Assembly (NCBI GenBank): GCA_037189845.1
Contig: JBBCIS010000001.1
Coordinates: 682,001 to 746,000, forward strand
DNA: 64,000 bases
Origin: JAMLHH01 sp037189845
GTDB lineage: Bacteria; Bacteroidota; Bacteroidia; Chitinophagales; JADIYW01
Direction: 5' to 3'
Shown: positions 26,345-34,973 of the stretch, one piece after another
How positions within the stretch are numbered: the stretch's first letter is position 1
How the letters are laid out: every line of letters begins with the position of its first letter
Made by a program: the position numbers and the translations under genes
The notes under the pieces: generated by a model
Database searches by the model: none
The model's input: only the letters and a program-made list of their open reading frames with translations
Told to the model about the DNA's origin: nothing

Positions 26345-27529
26345 ATGAGAAGTACTCAACAAGACCTTACTGTTTTACTGGATAATATGAAATTGTCCAC
26401 CGGACTCAGCAGAATAGCAGATAAGGTATTAAGAGGTGAAAGGGCTTCTTTTGATGAAGGAGTATTGTTATACGAAGAAGGTGAGCTGGGTTTTCTGGGA
26501 GCCCTTGCCAATTATATCAGAAATCAGAAGCACGGTGATAAAACATATTTCAACAGGAATTTCCATATAGAACCGACAAATATCTGTGTCTTTGATTGTA
26601 AATTTTGCTCTTATTCCAAGCTTCTGAAGCATCGTCATGATGCATGGGAGATGAGTACAGAGCAGATGCTGGATATCGTAAGATCGTATAAAGATGAACC
26701 TGTAACAGAGGTGCATATCGTAGGCGGAGTACATCCTAAAATGGGACTTGAATTCTTCGGAGAACTCATTAAATCTGTGAAAGAAATTCGCCCGGATATA
26801 CATGTAAAAGCTTTTACAGCAGTAGAATTGGAATACATGGCACGTAAGGCTAAAAAATCGTACCGCGAAGCATTACAGTATTTAAAGGATTGCGGACAGG
26901 ATTCATTACCTGGGGGCGGAGCGGAACTTTTCCATCCTGAAGTCAGAATACAAATCTGTGAAGATAAATGTACCGGCGATCAATGGCTGGAGATCCATAA
27001 AACAGCTCATGAATTAGGTATGCCCTCCAATGCTACTATGCTATACGGACATATTGAAAAATTCTGGCACAGAGTGGATCACATGGAGCAATTGAGAAAT
27101 CTGCAGGATGAAACAGGGGGCTTCAATACATTTATTCCATTGAAATTCAGGAATAAAGACAATCAGATGTCCGGTATTCCTGAAGTAAGCGTAGTGGAAG
27201 ACCTGAGAAATTACGCAGTAAGCAGAATCTACATGGACAACTTTCCGCATCTGAAAGCATACTGGCCGATGATAGGCAGAAATACAGCACAGATGTCATT
27301 GAATTTTGGCGTGAATGATATTGACGGAACCATTGATGACTCTACCAAGATCTATAGCATGGCAGGAGCGGAAGAACAGGCTCCGGCATTGAGCACCAGA
27401 GAATTATGTAATCTCATCCGTGCGATTGGACGCCAGCCTATAGAGAGGGATACTACCTATCAGGTGATAAAAGATTATACAGAGCACGTGTTTGAAGAAG
27501 ATTTAGTAAACCAGCCGAGAATGTACTAA
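26345..27529 (+). CDS. mqnE: Aminofutalosine synthase MqnE
   Basis: A 394-residue radical SAM enzyme. The cluster motif C81-x3-C85-x2-C88 is in EPTNICVFDCKFCSY. LPGGGAELF, NATMLYGHIE and GFNTFIPLKFRNKDNQMS fit the MqnE branch of the CofH/MqnC/MqnE group. The enzyme joins the chorismate-derived product of MqnA to adenosine in the futalosine route to menaquinone. The start is the ATG at 26345. A histidine phosphatase gene follows after 2 bp, then mqnA, so the three form an operon. Confidence 0.92.
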   Translation: MRSTQQDLTVLLDNMKLSTGLSRIADKVLRGERASFDEGVLLYEEGELGFLGALANYIRNQKHGDKTYFNRNFHIEPTNICVFDCKFCSYSKLLKHRHDAWEMSTEQMLDIVRSYKDEPVTEVHIVGGVHPKMGLEFFGELIKSVKEIRPDIHVKAFTAVELEYMARKAKKSYREALQYLKDCGQDSLPGGGAELFHPEVRIQICEDKCTGDQWLEIHKTAHELGMPSNATMLYGHIEKFWHRVDHMEQLRNLQDETGGFNTFIPLKFRNKDNQMSGIPEVSVVEDLRNYAVSRIYMDNFPHLKAYWPMIGRNTAQMSLNFGVNDIDGTIDDSTKIYSMAGAEEQAPALSTRELCNLIRAIGRQPIERDTTYQVIKDYTEHVFEEDLVNQPRMY

Positions 27530-27531
27530 TC

Positions 27532-28158
27532 ATGAAGAAATATATTTATCTCATTCGTCACGGTCAGACAGACTATAATTTAAAAGGTGTAGTACAGGGA
27601 AGAGGAATCAATTCCAGTCTCAATGATACCGGTATATGGCAGGCTCAGCGTTTTTTCGACAGATATAAGGAGGTACCGTTTGATGCAGTATATACATCTA
27701 CATTAAATCGTACACATCAGACAGTTCTGCCTTTTATTGAAACCGGTTTGGAGCATCAGGTGAGGGTAGAGCTGGATGAAATTGACTGGGGAATTTTTGA
27801 AGGAGTCGAACATGATTCAATTCTGGAAGGCGCGTATTATTCTATTCTCCAGAGCTGGACAGAAGGGCATTTGCACAACAAAATTGAAGGTGGAGAAAGT
27901 CCGCTTGAGCTGCAATCCAGACAAATAGCTCTGATAGAAGAATTGCGGGAGGCAGATTTTGAAAATCTTTTATTGTGTTCACATGGAAGAGCTATCAGAG
28001 CATTATTATGCGGATTCCTGAATAAATCTCTTTCGGAAATGGATACATTTAAGCACAATAACACTTGCCTGTACAAACTTTCTCTGGAAAACGGTGTTTT
28101 TGAAGTGGAAGTTGCTAATGACACCAGCCATTTATTAGAAGAACATGCAACGTTATAA
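27532..28158 (+). CDS. Histidine phosphatase family protein
   Basis: A 208-residue protein of the phosphoglycerate-mutase-like branch. The catalytic R9-H10-G11 is in LIRHGQTDYN, WGIFEG carries the acidic proton donor region, and CSHGRAIRAL contains the second active-site histidine. The fold removes phosphate from small molecules. It lies 2 bp after mqnE and overlaps mqnA by 14 bp; whether it serves menaquinone synthesis or is a passenger is unknown. Confidence 0.9.
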   Translation: MKKYIYLIRHGQTDYNLKGVVQGRGINSSLNDTGIWQAQRFFDRYKEVPFDAVYTSTLNRTHQTVLPFIETGLEHQVRVELDEIDWGIFEGVEHDSILEGAYYSILQSWTEGHLHNKIEGGESPLELQSRQIALIEELREADFENLLLCSHGRAIRALLCGFLNKSLSEMDTFKHNNTCLYKLSLENGVFEVEVANDTSHLLEEHATL

Positions 28159-28954
28159 GGTATCTGTAGTCAATTATTTAAATTCTAAGCCATTTATTTA
28201 CGGCTTTCAAAAATCTGAGAAGCTTCAGGAGTGTATAGATTTAGTAGAAGAATATCCTGCTCAGTGTGCCGAAAGTCTCATTCAGGGCAGAACAGATTTG
28301 GCACTCATTCCTGCGGCGATGATTTTGCAATTGGCAACACCACATATCGCCAGCTCATATTGTATCGGTTCTGTTGGGAAAGTACAGACAGTCTGTTTGT
28401 TTTCAGACGTTCCTATTCATGAAGTTAAAGATGTAATACTGGATTATCAATCCAGAACATCCGTAAGGTTATTTCAGATTCTGGCCAATGAATACTGGAA
28501 AATTCAACCGGAGTATCACACATCTTCTCCGGGATTTGAATCTCAGATCAGAAATACTACAGCAGCAGTGGTGATAGGGGACAGAACGATAGATCTGTTT
28601 GGCCGTTTTAGCTATATCTACGATTTAGGAGAAATCTGGGAAAAGTATACAGGTTTACCTTTCGTATTTGCAGCCTGGGTTTCACCATTTGCGCTAAATC
28701 AGCATTTTTTAGAGATATTTGAAGAAGCCTGTACTACAGGAATGAAATCTTTAGATGAAATTATTGAAGATCTGTCAGAAGTGAATACACCAGCCTTTAA
28801 GCTTGAAGATTATTATCGGAAATATATCAGCTATGATCTGGATGATAAAAAAAGAGAAGGCTTAGAGTTGTTTTTGCATAAAATAGCTGAAATGGAATCC
28901 CGGAATTTTCCTGAAATAGTATATCAGATTGAAAATAATAACATTGTAGATTAA
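28145..28954 (+). CDS. mqnA: Chorismate dehydratase MqnA
   Basis: A 269-residue protein of the MqnA/MqnD periplasmic-binding-protein-like family. YKVSVVNYLNSKPFIYGF, LALIPAAMILQL and TSVRLFQIL are the conserved substrate-pocket segments. With mqnE upstream in the same operon I assign MqnA, which converts chorismate to 3-enolpyruvylbenzoate, rather than MqnD. It overlaps the phosphatase gene by 14 bp. Confidence 0.9.
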   Translation: MQRYKVSVVNYLNSKPFIYGFQKSEKLQECIDLVEEYPAQCAESLIQGRTDLALIPAAMILQLATPHIASSYCIGSVGKVQTVCLFSDVPIHEVKDVILDYQSRTSVRLFQILANEYWKIQPEYHTSSPGFESQIRNTTAAVVIGDRTIDLFGRFSYIYDLGEIWEKYTGLPFVFAAWVSPFALNQHFLEIFEEACTTGMKSLDEIIEDLSEVNTPAFKLEDYYRKYISYDLDDKKREGLELFLHKIAEMESRNFPEIVYQIENNNIVD

Positions 28955-29060
28955 TGTTATAGTATCAGTTCAAATAAAGCAAACTATTATTTAAGCTTAT
29001 TACTATCTACTTTCTTACGAATTATATAGAAATAGATTATTAAGTTTTAAATAGTCTATA

Positions 29061-29083
29061 AAAACTATAGAATTGATAGTTTT
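29061..29083 (+). terminator. Weak AT-rich hairpin after mqnA
   Basis: AAAACTAT (29061-29068) and ATAGTTTT (29076-29083) form an 8-bp AT-rich stem, about 107 bp after the mqnA stop. The lack of GC pairs makes termination doubtful. Confidence 0.3.
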
Positions 29084-29140
29084 ATTTTGTTCTTTTGAAG
29101 AAAATTAAGATTTATTAACAAGCTATGATAAACTGAGCAG

Positions 29141-30775
29141 ATGATGATAAAATTCAATAAAAATTCTATAGTCATTCCGGTACTGATAATTGCAGTTATT
29201 ACTTCCTCATTTATGTTTAAAACCTATGAAGGAGATGAATATTCAATTTATTTTGATGATCATCTGATTCAGGGGAAGAAGGAATTTTTATCCGAAACAG
29301 TAATTCAAAAAGGTGAATCAAACCGGCCTAATGTTATTGTGATTCTGGCGGATGATTTAGGACAGACGGATATATCATTGTATGGTAATAAATTCATCAG
29401 CACACCCAATATTGACAGGATAGGGCAGGAAGGAGTAACATTCAGCAATGGTTACATTTCTTCACCGGTTTGCTCGCCGTCCCGGGCAGGATTATTGACA
29501 GGAAGGTACCAAAACAGGTTCGGTCACGAATTGCAGCCTAATCACAGATATCTGAGAAATATGCTCGAGTACTTTGTTTTTAAGATGATGCCAAGATTCA
29601 AACCTTTGACTCCTGTGAAGTCAAAAAGGGTTCCATCTTCTGCGGACAGAATGAGACAAGGGCTTGCTCCGTCTGAGATTACACTGGCAGAATTTCTTAA
29701 AAAATATGATTATTCAACGGCATTGATAGGAAAATGGCATCTGGGTTCAGCCGATTTTGCAAAGCCATGTGCAAGAGGATTTGACTATCAATATGGTTTC
29801 TACGAAGCTTTTACATTGTATGAAGATCCGTCGGCAAAGGATATTGTAAACATGCCGATTACTAAAGAATACATGGATTATCACCAATGGAGGCAGGCGG
29901 CAGGGCGTACAGGAAATTGTGCTATTCTCAGGAACTGCTGTGAAGAGCAGGAAGAGTTGAAGTATCTGACGGATGCATTGACAGATGAAGCTATTCAATT
30001 TGTTGATAACAATAAAGATCAGCCATTCTTTTTGTATTTGCCATACAATGCACCGCACGCGCCACTACAGGCACAGAAGAAATATTTTGATCAGTTTACC
30101 CACATAAAAGACCCTGTCAAAAGAGTTTATGCAGCAATGATTAAAAATCTGGATGATGAAATAGGTCGGTTACTGAATAAGCTGGATAGTCTTCAGTTGG
30201 CGGAAAATACAATTGTGGTGTTTTTAAGTGATAATGGAGGAGCCGGTTCAAATGGTACTACAGATAATTATCCATATCGGGGCGGTAAGTTTACAAATTT
30301 TGAAGGAGGGCTGAAAGTACCGTTTATGATCAGATATCCTGCTATGTTTTCCGGTGGAAAGAAATATCATGAGCCAGTAATTTCTCTGGATATTTTTTCA
30401 ACTATTGCAGCAATTCTGGATGTTTCTTTACCGGATGACAGAGTGTATGATGGTGTGAACCTGATTCCTTACATTACAGGAGGTACAAAGGAAGTACCCC
30501 ATAAAGATCTTTTCTGGAGAAGTGATTTCAATAAAGCTGTTCTGTCAGACAGATGGAAGCTCATCATTAATGAGTTTGATAATACAGTTTTATTGTATGA
30601 TTTGTCGTCTGATATTTCCGAGAAAAATAATGTTGCCGGCAAATATCCGGAAAAGGTACAGGAGCTTTCCGGGAAAATAGACAGATGGGAGAAAGAGATG
30701 ATAAAGCCATTGTGGCCCCGCGTGGTCAACTACGTGCATGAGGATAAGTTAGGAAAGCATGTATTTGCTATATAG
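29141..30775 (+). CDS. Exported or membrane-anchored sulfatase
   Basis: A 544-residue type I sulfatase. C111-S-P-S-R115 within SSPVCSPSRAGLLTGR is the signature whose cysteine is oxidised to formylglycine. D71-D72 in ILADDLGQTD bind the metal, and IGKWHLG and FLSDNGGAG are also conserved. A hydrophobic N-terminal segment (about 9-26) indicates export or anchoring. Such enzymes remove sulfate from glycans or small sulfate esters; the substrate is not readable. No sulfatase-maturing enzyme or polysaccharide locus lies nearby. Confidence 0.93.
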   Translation: MMIKFNKNSIVIPVLIIAVITSSFMFKTYEGDEYSIYFDDHLIQGKKEFLSETVIQKGESNRPNVIVILADDLGQTDISLYGNKFISTPNIDRIGQEGVTFSNGYISSPVCSPSRAGLLTGRYQNRFGHELQPNHRYLRNMLEYFVFKMMPRFKPLTPVKSKRVPSSADRMRQGLAPSEITLAEFLKKYDYSTALIGKWHLGSADFAKPCARGFDYQYGFYEAFTLYEDPSAKDIVNMPITKEYMDYHQWRQAAGRTGNCAILRNCCEEQEELKYLTDALTDEAIQFVDNNKDQPFFLYLPYNAPHAPLQAQKKYFDQFTHIKDPVKRVYAAMIKNLDDEIGRLLNKLDSLQLAENTIVVFLSDNGGAGSNGTTDNYPYRGGKFTNFEGGLKVPFMIRYPAMFSGGKKYHEPVISLDIFSTIAAILDVSLPDDRVYDGVNLIPYITGGTKEVPHKDLFWRSDFNKAVLSDRWKLIINEFDNTVLLYDLSSDISEKNNVAGKYPEKVQELSGKIDRWEKEMIKPLWPRVVNYVHEDKLGKHVFAI

Positions 30776-30784
30776 CCGGAAAAC

Positions 30785-30817
30785 AAAAAAGCACCTTCCG
30801 GATAAGAAGATGCTTTT
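30785..30817. terminator. Terminator between the sulfatase and thioredoxin-like genes
   Basis: AAAAAGCA (30785-30792) and TGCTTTTT (30810-30817), with inner CTTC/GAAG pairs. Serves two converging genes. Confidence 0.8.
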
Positions 30818-30835
30818 TCTGAACCAATGAAAGAT

Positions 30836-31417
30836 TTATTTCTGCCCTCTTTGGTATGCGTTTCTGTAATTTTCCCAGTTACCGCCGTTTTCACTCAGAT
30901 ATAAATTCTGCCCTAAGAAATTTACGATCGGCTCGAATTCTTCCGGTTTTACAAAGCCACTGATAGGAGTAATGATCTGAAATTGAGGATTCAGAAATAC
31001 AAATGTCGGATAAGATAATTTGCCCTGCATGATTTCTGCAGCCAATTGATGATACCCGTTTCTTCCTTCTGCCACGAAAACATACTCTTTATCCATAAAC
31101 TTTATAGGATCTTTGCCTTCTGCATTGAATTTTACCGGATAAAAATATTGATTCATCAGCCTGATGACATTCGGGTCAGTAAAAGTCTGTTTATCCATGA
31201 CTTTACACCAGCCGCACCAGTGTGTGTAAAAATCAATAAAGATGTTTTTAGGATTTTTATCAGTCTGAGCTCTTTTAACAGCTTCTTCAAATGACATCCA
31301 TTGAATAGCTGTGTCAGCTGCATTTTCAGATTGAGCAATAACCTCATTTGTATTCGCCTTGCATGAAAATGCAATCAAAATAACAGCTACAGAGAGTAAG
31401 GATTTTATATTTTTCAT
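30836..31417 (-). CDS. Thioredoxin-like lipoprotein (CGWC)
   Basis: A 193-residue protein with a signal peptide and lipobox ending at Cys19 (IAFSC). The thioredoxin-like domain carries C68-G-W-C71 in FYTHWCGWCKVMDK, and the cis-Pro loop is SYPTFVF. The DUF255/thioredoxin_7-like pattern suggests a periplasmic disulfide reductase or isomerase. It follows its paralogue after 4 bp in one operon. Confidence 0.9.
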   Translation of the reverse strand: MKNIKSLLSVAVILIAFSCKANTNEVIAQSENAADTAIQWMSFEEAVKRAQTDKNPKNIFIDFYTHWCGWCKVMDKQTFTDPNVIRLMNQYFYPVKFNAEGKDPIKFMDKEYVFVAEGRNGYHQLAAEIMQGKLSYPTFVFLNPQFQIITPISGFVKPEEFEPIVNFLGQNLYLSENGGNWENYRNAYQRGQK

Positions 31418-31421
31418 GTGA

Positions 31422-31982
31422 TTATTTTCCGCTGCTTAAGTAATCTTGCCAGGATTTTGTTTTGTAAATGTTTTCTCCGAAATATTGTGCCAGAGATTTC
31501 ATAGCATCTACATCTTTAAAGCCAGGGAAAGTCTGCATCTTATCCATTTTAGCATCTAATACTACTAATGTAGGATAGCCGATTCTGTTATTGACATTTC
31601 CCCATTCCCAGGCAAGCTTATGAACTTTTCTGTTATTGACCGTCTCCAGAGCATAGCTGTTTCCTTTAAACTGAACATTCACATCAGCTTCTGCGTCAAA
31701 TTTTACAGCATAAAACTTCTGATTGATATACTGAACAACTCCGGGATCGGAGAAAGTACTTTCATCCATTTTTTTGCACCACACGCACCATGAAGTATAC
31801 AGATCAACGATCACAGGCTTAGGTGAAACTTTCTGCGCAGCTTCTACTTCCTGCAGGGTCATCCATTTTATTGCATTGGTTTGTTCTGTCTCCTCAACGG
31901 ATTTCATGAATGCCATTGAAAATGTAGCAACAGCCAAAACGGCAGGGAAAAAAAGTAGCCAGGTGTATTTTTTCTTTTTCAT
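31422..31982 (-). CDS. Thioredoxin-like exported protein (CVWC)
   Basis: A 186-residue protein with an N-terminal hydrophobic segment (about 6-26) and no clear lipobox. Active site C66-V-W-C69 in LYTSWCVWCKKMDE and cis-Pro loop GYPTLVV. It is clearly a paralogue of the next gene (similar FTDP/FSDP, YFYPVKF/KFYAVKF blocks). The ATG at 31982 or 31988 is the likely start; the longer frame passes the promoter. A TAnnTTTG element lies upstream. Confidence 0.88.
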   Translation of the reverse strand: MKKKKYTWLLFFPAVLAVATFSMAFMKSVEETEQTNAIKWMTLQEVEAAQKVSPKPVIVDLYTSWCVWCKKMDESTFSDPGVVQYINQKFYAVKFDAEADVNVQFKGNSYALETVNNRKVHKLAWEWGNVNNRIGYPTLVVLDAKMDKMQTFPGFKDVDAMKSLAQYFGENIYKTKSWQDYLSSGK

Positions 31983-32006
31983 TAACATGGTTTGTACTTC
32001 AAAGAA

Positions 32007-32014
32007 CAAAATTA
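32007..32014 (-). promoter_or_regulatory. Candidate -7 element (TAATTTTG) for the thioredoxin-like operon
   Basis: TAATTTTG on the minus strand matches TAnnTTTG, 24 nt before the ATG at 31982. TTG occurs only at non-standard spacing. Confidence 0.4.
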
Positions 32015-32072
32015 ATACCAACTTTGTCAAAGATTTTAGCTGAAATTTTTCACTGAACCAAACATTTTAATC

Positions 32073-32648
32073 TTGAAAAGGAGAATTGTTGTTGCAATCA
32101 CTGGGGCGAGTGGTGCTGTTTACGCCAAAGTTTTATTGAAAAGTCTGATGGAAATTCAGGACCAATGGGAAAGTGTGGCCGTTTTGATGTCAAAGAATGC
32201 CTGTCAGGTATGGGAAGAAGAATTGCAGAATACTGATTATAAGACAATTCCTTTTAAAGTATATGATAAATATGATTTCAATGCGCCTTTCGCATCCGGG
32301 TCAGCAAAATATGATACAATGATCGTCGTGCCTTGCTCTATGGGAACGATGGGACGCATTGCACATGGTATTTCAGATGATCTTTTGACGAGAGCTGCAG
32401 ATGTCATTTTAAAAGAGCGCAGAAAATTGATTTTAGTCACAAGAGAAACACCATTGAATCTCATTCAGATCAGAAATATGCTGACCATTACTGAGAGTGG
32501 CGGAATTATTTGTCCCGCAACTCCGTCATTTTATAGTCGCCCGGCTACTTTTGAAGCGTTGGCAGCTACAGTTACGGACAGGGTTCTGGATTTGGCCGGA
32601 TTCGATAAGCCAACGTACAGATGGGGTATATCAGAAGATAAAGGCTAA
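32073..32648 (+). CDS. ubiX: UbiX-type flavin prenyltransferase
   Basis: A 191-residue flavin prenyltransferase. VVAITGASGAVYAK is the FMN/phosphate-binding start, VVPCSMGTMGRIAHGISDDLLTRAADV and RRKLILVTRETPLNLIQIRNM are the family signatures. The enzyme makes prenylated FMN, the cofactor of UbiD-type decarboxylases; no ubiD is in this window. In a futalosine-pathway organism it would serve late menaquinone decarboxylation or other UbiD enzymes. No in-frame ATG exists between the upstream stop (32037) and the conserved region, so TTG at 32073 is the start. Confidence 0.92.
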   Translation: MKRRIVVAITGASGAVYAKVLLKSLMEIQDQWESVAVLMSKNACQVWEEELQNTDYKTIPFKVYDKYDFNAPFASGSAKYDTMIVVPCSMGTMGRIAHGISDDLLTRAADVILKERRKLILVTRETPLNLIQIRNMLTITESGGIICPATPSFYSRPATFEALAATVTDRVLDLAGFDKPTYRWGISEDKG

Positions 32649-32726
32649 TATATTACAGGTAGATTTTTAGTATCATTATTTTATAGAAATTCTGAAAATA
32701 ATATCTTCAATTTCCTTTTACTATTG

Positions 32727-32734
32727 TACTTTTG
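32727..32734 (+). promoter_or_regulatory. Candidate -7 element (TACTTTTG) for the PorP/OmpA gene
   Basis: TACTTTTG matches TAnnTTTG, 118 nt before the ATG at 32853, which would give a long leader. Confidence 0.35.
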
Positions 32735-32852
32735 TCCTTGGTATAGTCTGATGAAAAAACTTTGGTGTTTTGTAAGACAATACTTCTTTATATTTGTCAA
32801 AACATGAATCAAATAAATTGAAGTGAATACCCTAAAATATAGCTTAAGTAAT

Positions 32853-34508
32853 ATGAATAGAATATTGACGCTTGTTTGCTGTGTAATTCTTCTGCCACAG
32901 TTGGTAAATGCTCAGGATTTTCACTGGAGTCTGATACATCTTAATCCGGTGTATTTGAATCCGGCGAACACTGGTTTTGCTAAAAAGAAAAATCGTTTAA
33001 CAGGAATATACAGAGATCAATGGAGGGCTATACCTGTACCTTATAGTACTACCAATATTGGTTATGACAGAAATATCTTCCACAATGAGGAATCAGGATG
33101 GAGACTGGGCTTAGGAGCTCAGTTGCTATACGACAAAGCCGGAGATGGTGCTTTGACCACTTTCAGACCGGCAATCTCTGCAGCAATCGGTAAATATTTT
33201 AATGATAACAAACAGGTTATCCAGTTAGGTATCAATGGTGCATATGCCAGAAAACAAATTGACTTTTCAAAGCTGAAATTTGATTCTCAGTTTGACGGGG
33301 TAACATATAATCCTGACATGGCACATGGCGAGCAAATTGCAGGTGATAATGCAGGATATTTTGATCTGGGAGTAGGATTAAATTTTCATTCTGAATTGAA
33401 AGAGATCGGTGGAATCGATTTTGGAGTTTCAGCATTTAATCTGACAAGCCCGAATTATAGTTTCCTTTCAGGATCAGAAGCTTCTGTCTCTCCAAGAGTA
33501 ATGGCATATACCAAAGCTAATGTAGACCTTGGACAGTCTGACTGGACTTTTAATCCGGGAGTGTATTATCAAAACCAGAACAAAGCACAGGAGACTTTGA
33601 TTCAGGCGCTTTTTGGTGTAAAGCTGGGTAAAGCTGTGGAGGGACTCAAAAACACAGAACTACAGTTTGGCCCTGGTTACAGAGTCGGAGACGCAGTTGT
33701 AGGCTATGTAGGGTTGAACTGGAAAGATCTGAAGATCGGATTTGCATTTGATGGTAATACATCTGATCTGAGAACAGCTACAAGCGGCAGAGGTGCTTAT
33801 GAGCTTGCTTTGAACTACGAATGGGAGAAAAAGAAGAAACCGGAGCCTGAGTTATTTGAGCCACCGGTAGAAATACCTGTTGAGGAACCGGAACCTGAAG
33901 TAGTAGAAGAAATCGCTGTGCCTGAAACTCCATTTGTAATAGAAACTCCAAAAATCAATAAAGTAGATTCTTTGATTGAAGTACTGAAGCTAAGAGCTGC
34001 TGTGGAGTTGTTCTATGCTAACGATCAGCCTAATCCAAGAACAAGAGATACAACGACTTCCGTTTCTTACGACGAAACGTATAATAAATACATCTCTGAG
34101 TTGGATAAGATCACAAATGATCAGTCTTCGAAATTTGCTGATAAAGTAAAATCTGCCAATACTGAGCTAGAGACATTGTTGATAGATGTTGAAGAGCTAT
34201 TGAAAGAAGGTAAATCAATTGTAGCAGAAGTGAGAGGTTTTGCTTCTCCGCTGGCAAGCTCTGGTTACAATGTGAATCTTACAAAACGCAGAGCTGTTGC
34301 ATTGATTAACTACCTGAAAAAATGGAACAACGGAGCATTGGTGAAATATATGGACAACGGACAGCTGTCATTTGATCAGAAAGCTTATGGAGCAGCCCAG
34401 GCTGATGATGCTATCAGCAGTGATCCAAAAGATAAAGCTAAATCAATCTACAGCACTGATGCAGCTTATGAAAGAAGAGTTGAATTGAAAGTGATTCAGG
34501 TGAAATAA
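32853..34508 (+). CDS. PorP/SprF-type outer-membrane protein fused to an OmpA domain
   Basis: A 551-residue protein. Residues 1-21 are a signal peptide (cleavage near VNA-QD). Next comes a PorP/SprF-type barrel (about 22-325): the start DFHWSLIHLNPVYLNPANTGF is typical of type IX secretion/gliding PorP-SprF proteins. A Pro/Glu-rich linker follows (about 335-375), then an OmpA-like peptidoglycan-binding domain ending the protein (VRGFASPLASSGYNVNLTKRR). It probably links the outer membrane to peptidoglycan. I chose the ATG at 32853 over an upstream GTG (32823) because it places the signal peptide properly. It is a solitary gene; no T9SS partners are adjacent. Confidence 0.85.
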   Translation: MNRILTLVCCVILLPQLVNAQDFHWSLIHLNPVYLNPANTGFAKKKNRLTGIYRDQWRAIPVPYSTTNIGYDRNIFHNEESGWRLGLGAQLLYDKAGDGALTTFRPAISAAIGKYFNDNKQVIQLGINGAYARKQIDFSKLKFDSQFDGVTYNPDMAHGEQIAGDNAGYFDLGVGLNFHSELKEIGGIDFGVSAFNLTSPNYSFLSGSEASVSPRVMAYTKANVDLGQSDWTFNPGVYYQNQNKAQETLIQALFGVKLGKAVEGLKNTELQFGPGYRVGDAVVGYVGLNWKDLKIGFAFDGNTSDLRTATSGRGAYELALNYEWEKKKKPEPELFEPPVEIPVEEPEPEVVEEIAVPETPFVIETPKINKVDSLIEVLKLRAAVELFYANDQPNPRTRDTTTSVSYDETYNKYISELDKITNDQSSKFADKVKSANTELETLLIDVEELLKEGKSIVAEVRGFASPLASSGYNVNLTKRRAVALINYLKKWNNGALVKYMDNGQLSFDQKAYGAAQADDAISSDPKDKAKSIYSTDAAYERRVELKVIQVK

Positions 34509-34530
34509 TCCTGAAAAGCTCTGAATATTA

Positions 34531-34562
34531 AAACAGCCCGGTAAAATTTTACCGGGCTGTTT
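34531..34562. terminator. Bidirectional terminator, perfect 32-bp palindrome
   Basis: Arm AAACAGCCCGGTAAAA and its exact complement form a 32-bp palindrome between the converging PorP/OmpA and Nudix genes. Confidence 0.9.
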
Positions 34563-34567
34563 CTTTA

Positions 34568-34957
34568 TCATGATAGTTGAATGAGTCCTTCTATGATCGG
34601 GATATCTGCTTCTGCCCAATCCAGAGATTGCAATTCATCCTTTTGTAGCCAACGGAAAGCCTGATGTTCTGTGAGAGAAATTTCACCGCTTTTAATCAAG
34701 GCAAGAAAAGGAATCAGCTCAATTGATTTTCCGGGATAATTGAATTTGACAGAACCTAAAGCTTGTCCTGTTTCGATCTCTACAGAAAGCTCTTCTTTGA
34801 TTTCCCGGATGAGCGCAGATTCAGGAGTTTCGCCGTTCTCAATTTTACCCCCGGGGAATTCCCATTTAAGAGGATGTGACATCAGAGCACTTCTTTGCAC
34901 TGCAAGAAAAAAGCTGTCTTTTCTGATGACTGCACAACAGACACGTATATAGCTCAT
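34568..34957 (-). CDS. Nudix hydrolase (MutT-like)
   Basis: A 129-residue single-domain Nudix protein. The Nudix box begins at G37 (GGKIENGETPESALIREI, then KEELSV) and has all catalytic glutamates; the final Gly is replaced by Ser. Length and FLAVQRS and KWEFPGGK segments fit MutT-type (d)NTP sanitising enzymes such as 8-oxo-dGTP diphosphatase. It follows the GNAT gene after 16 bp in the same direction. Confidence 0.9.
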   Translation of the reverse strand: MSYIRVCCAVIRKDSFFLAVQRSALMSHPLKWEFPGGKIENGETPESALIREIKEELSVEIETGQALGSVKFNYPGKSIELIPFLALIKSGEISLTEHQAFRWLQKDELQSLDWAEADIPIIEGLIQLS

Positions 34958-34973
34958 TTTTGCAAGATAAAGA

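Noticed and set aside
29061..29083. Possible riboswitch or structured leader before the sulfatase
   Set aside because: Only one AT-rich 8-bp stem is visible; no conserved aptamer features were recognised.
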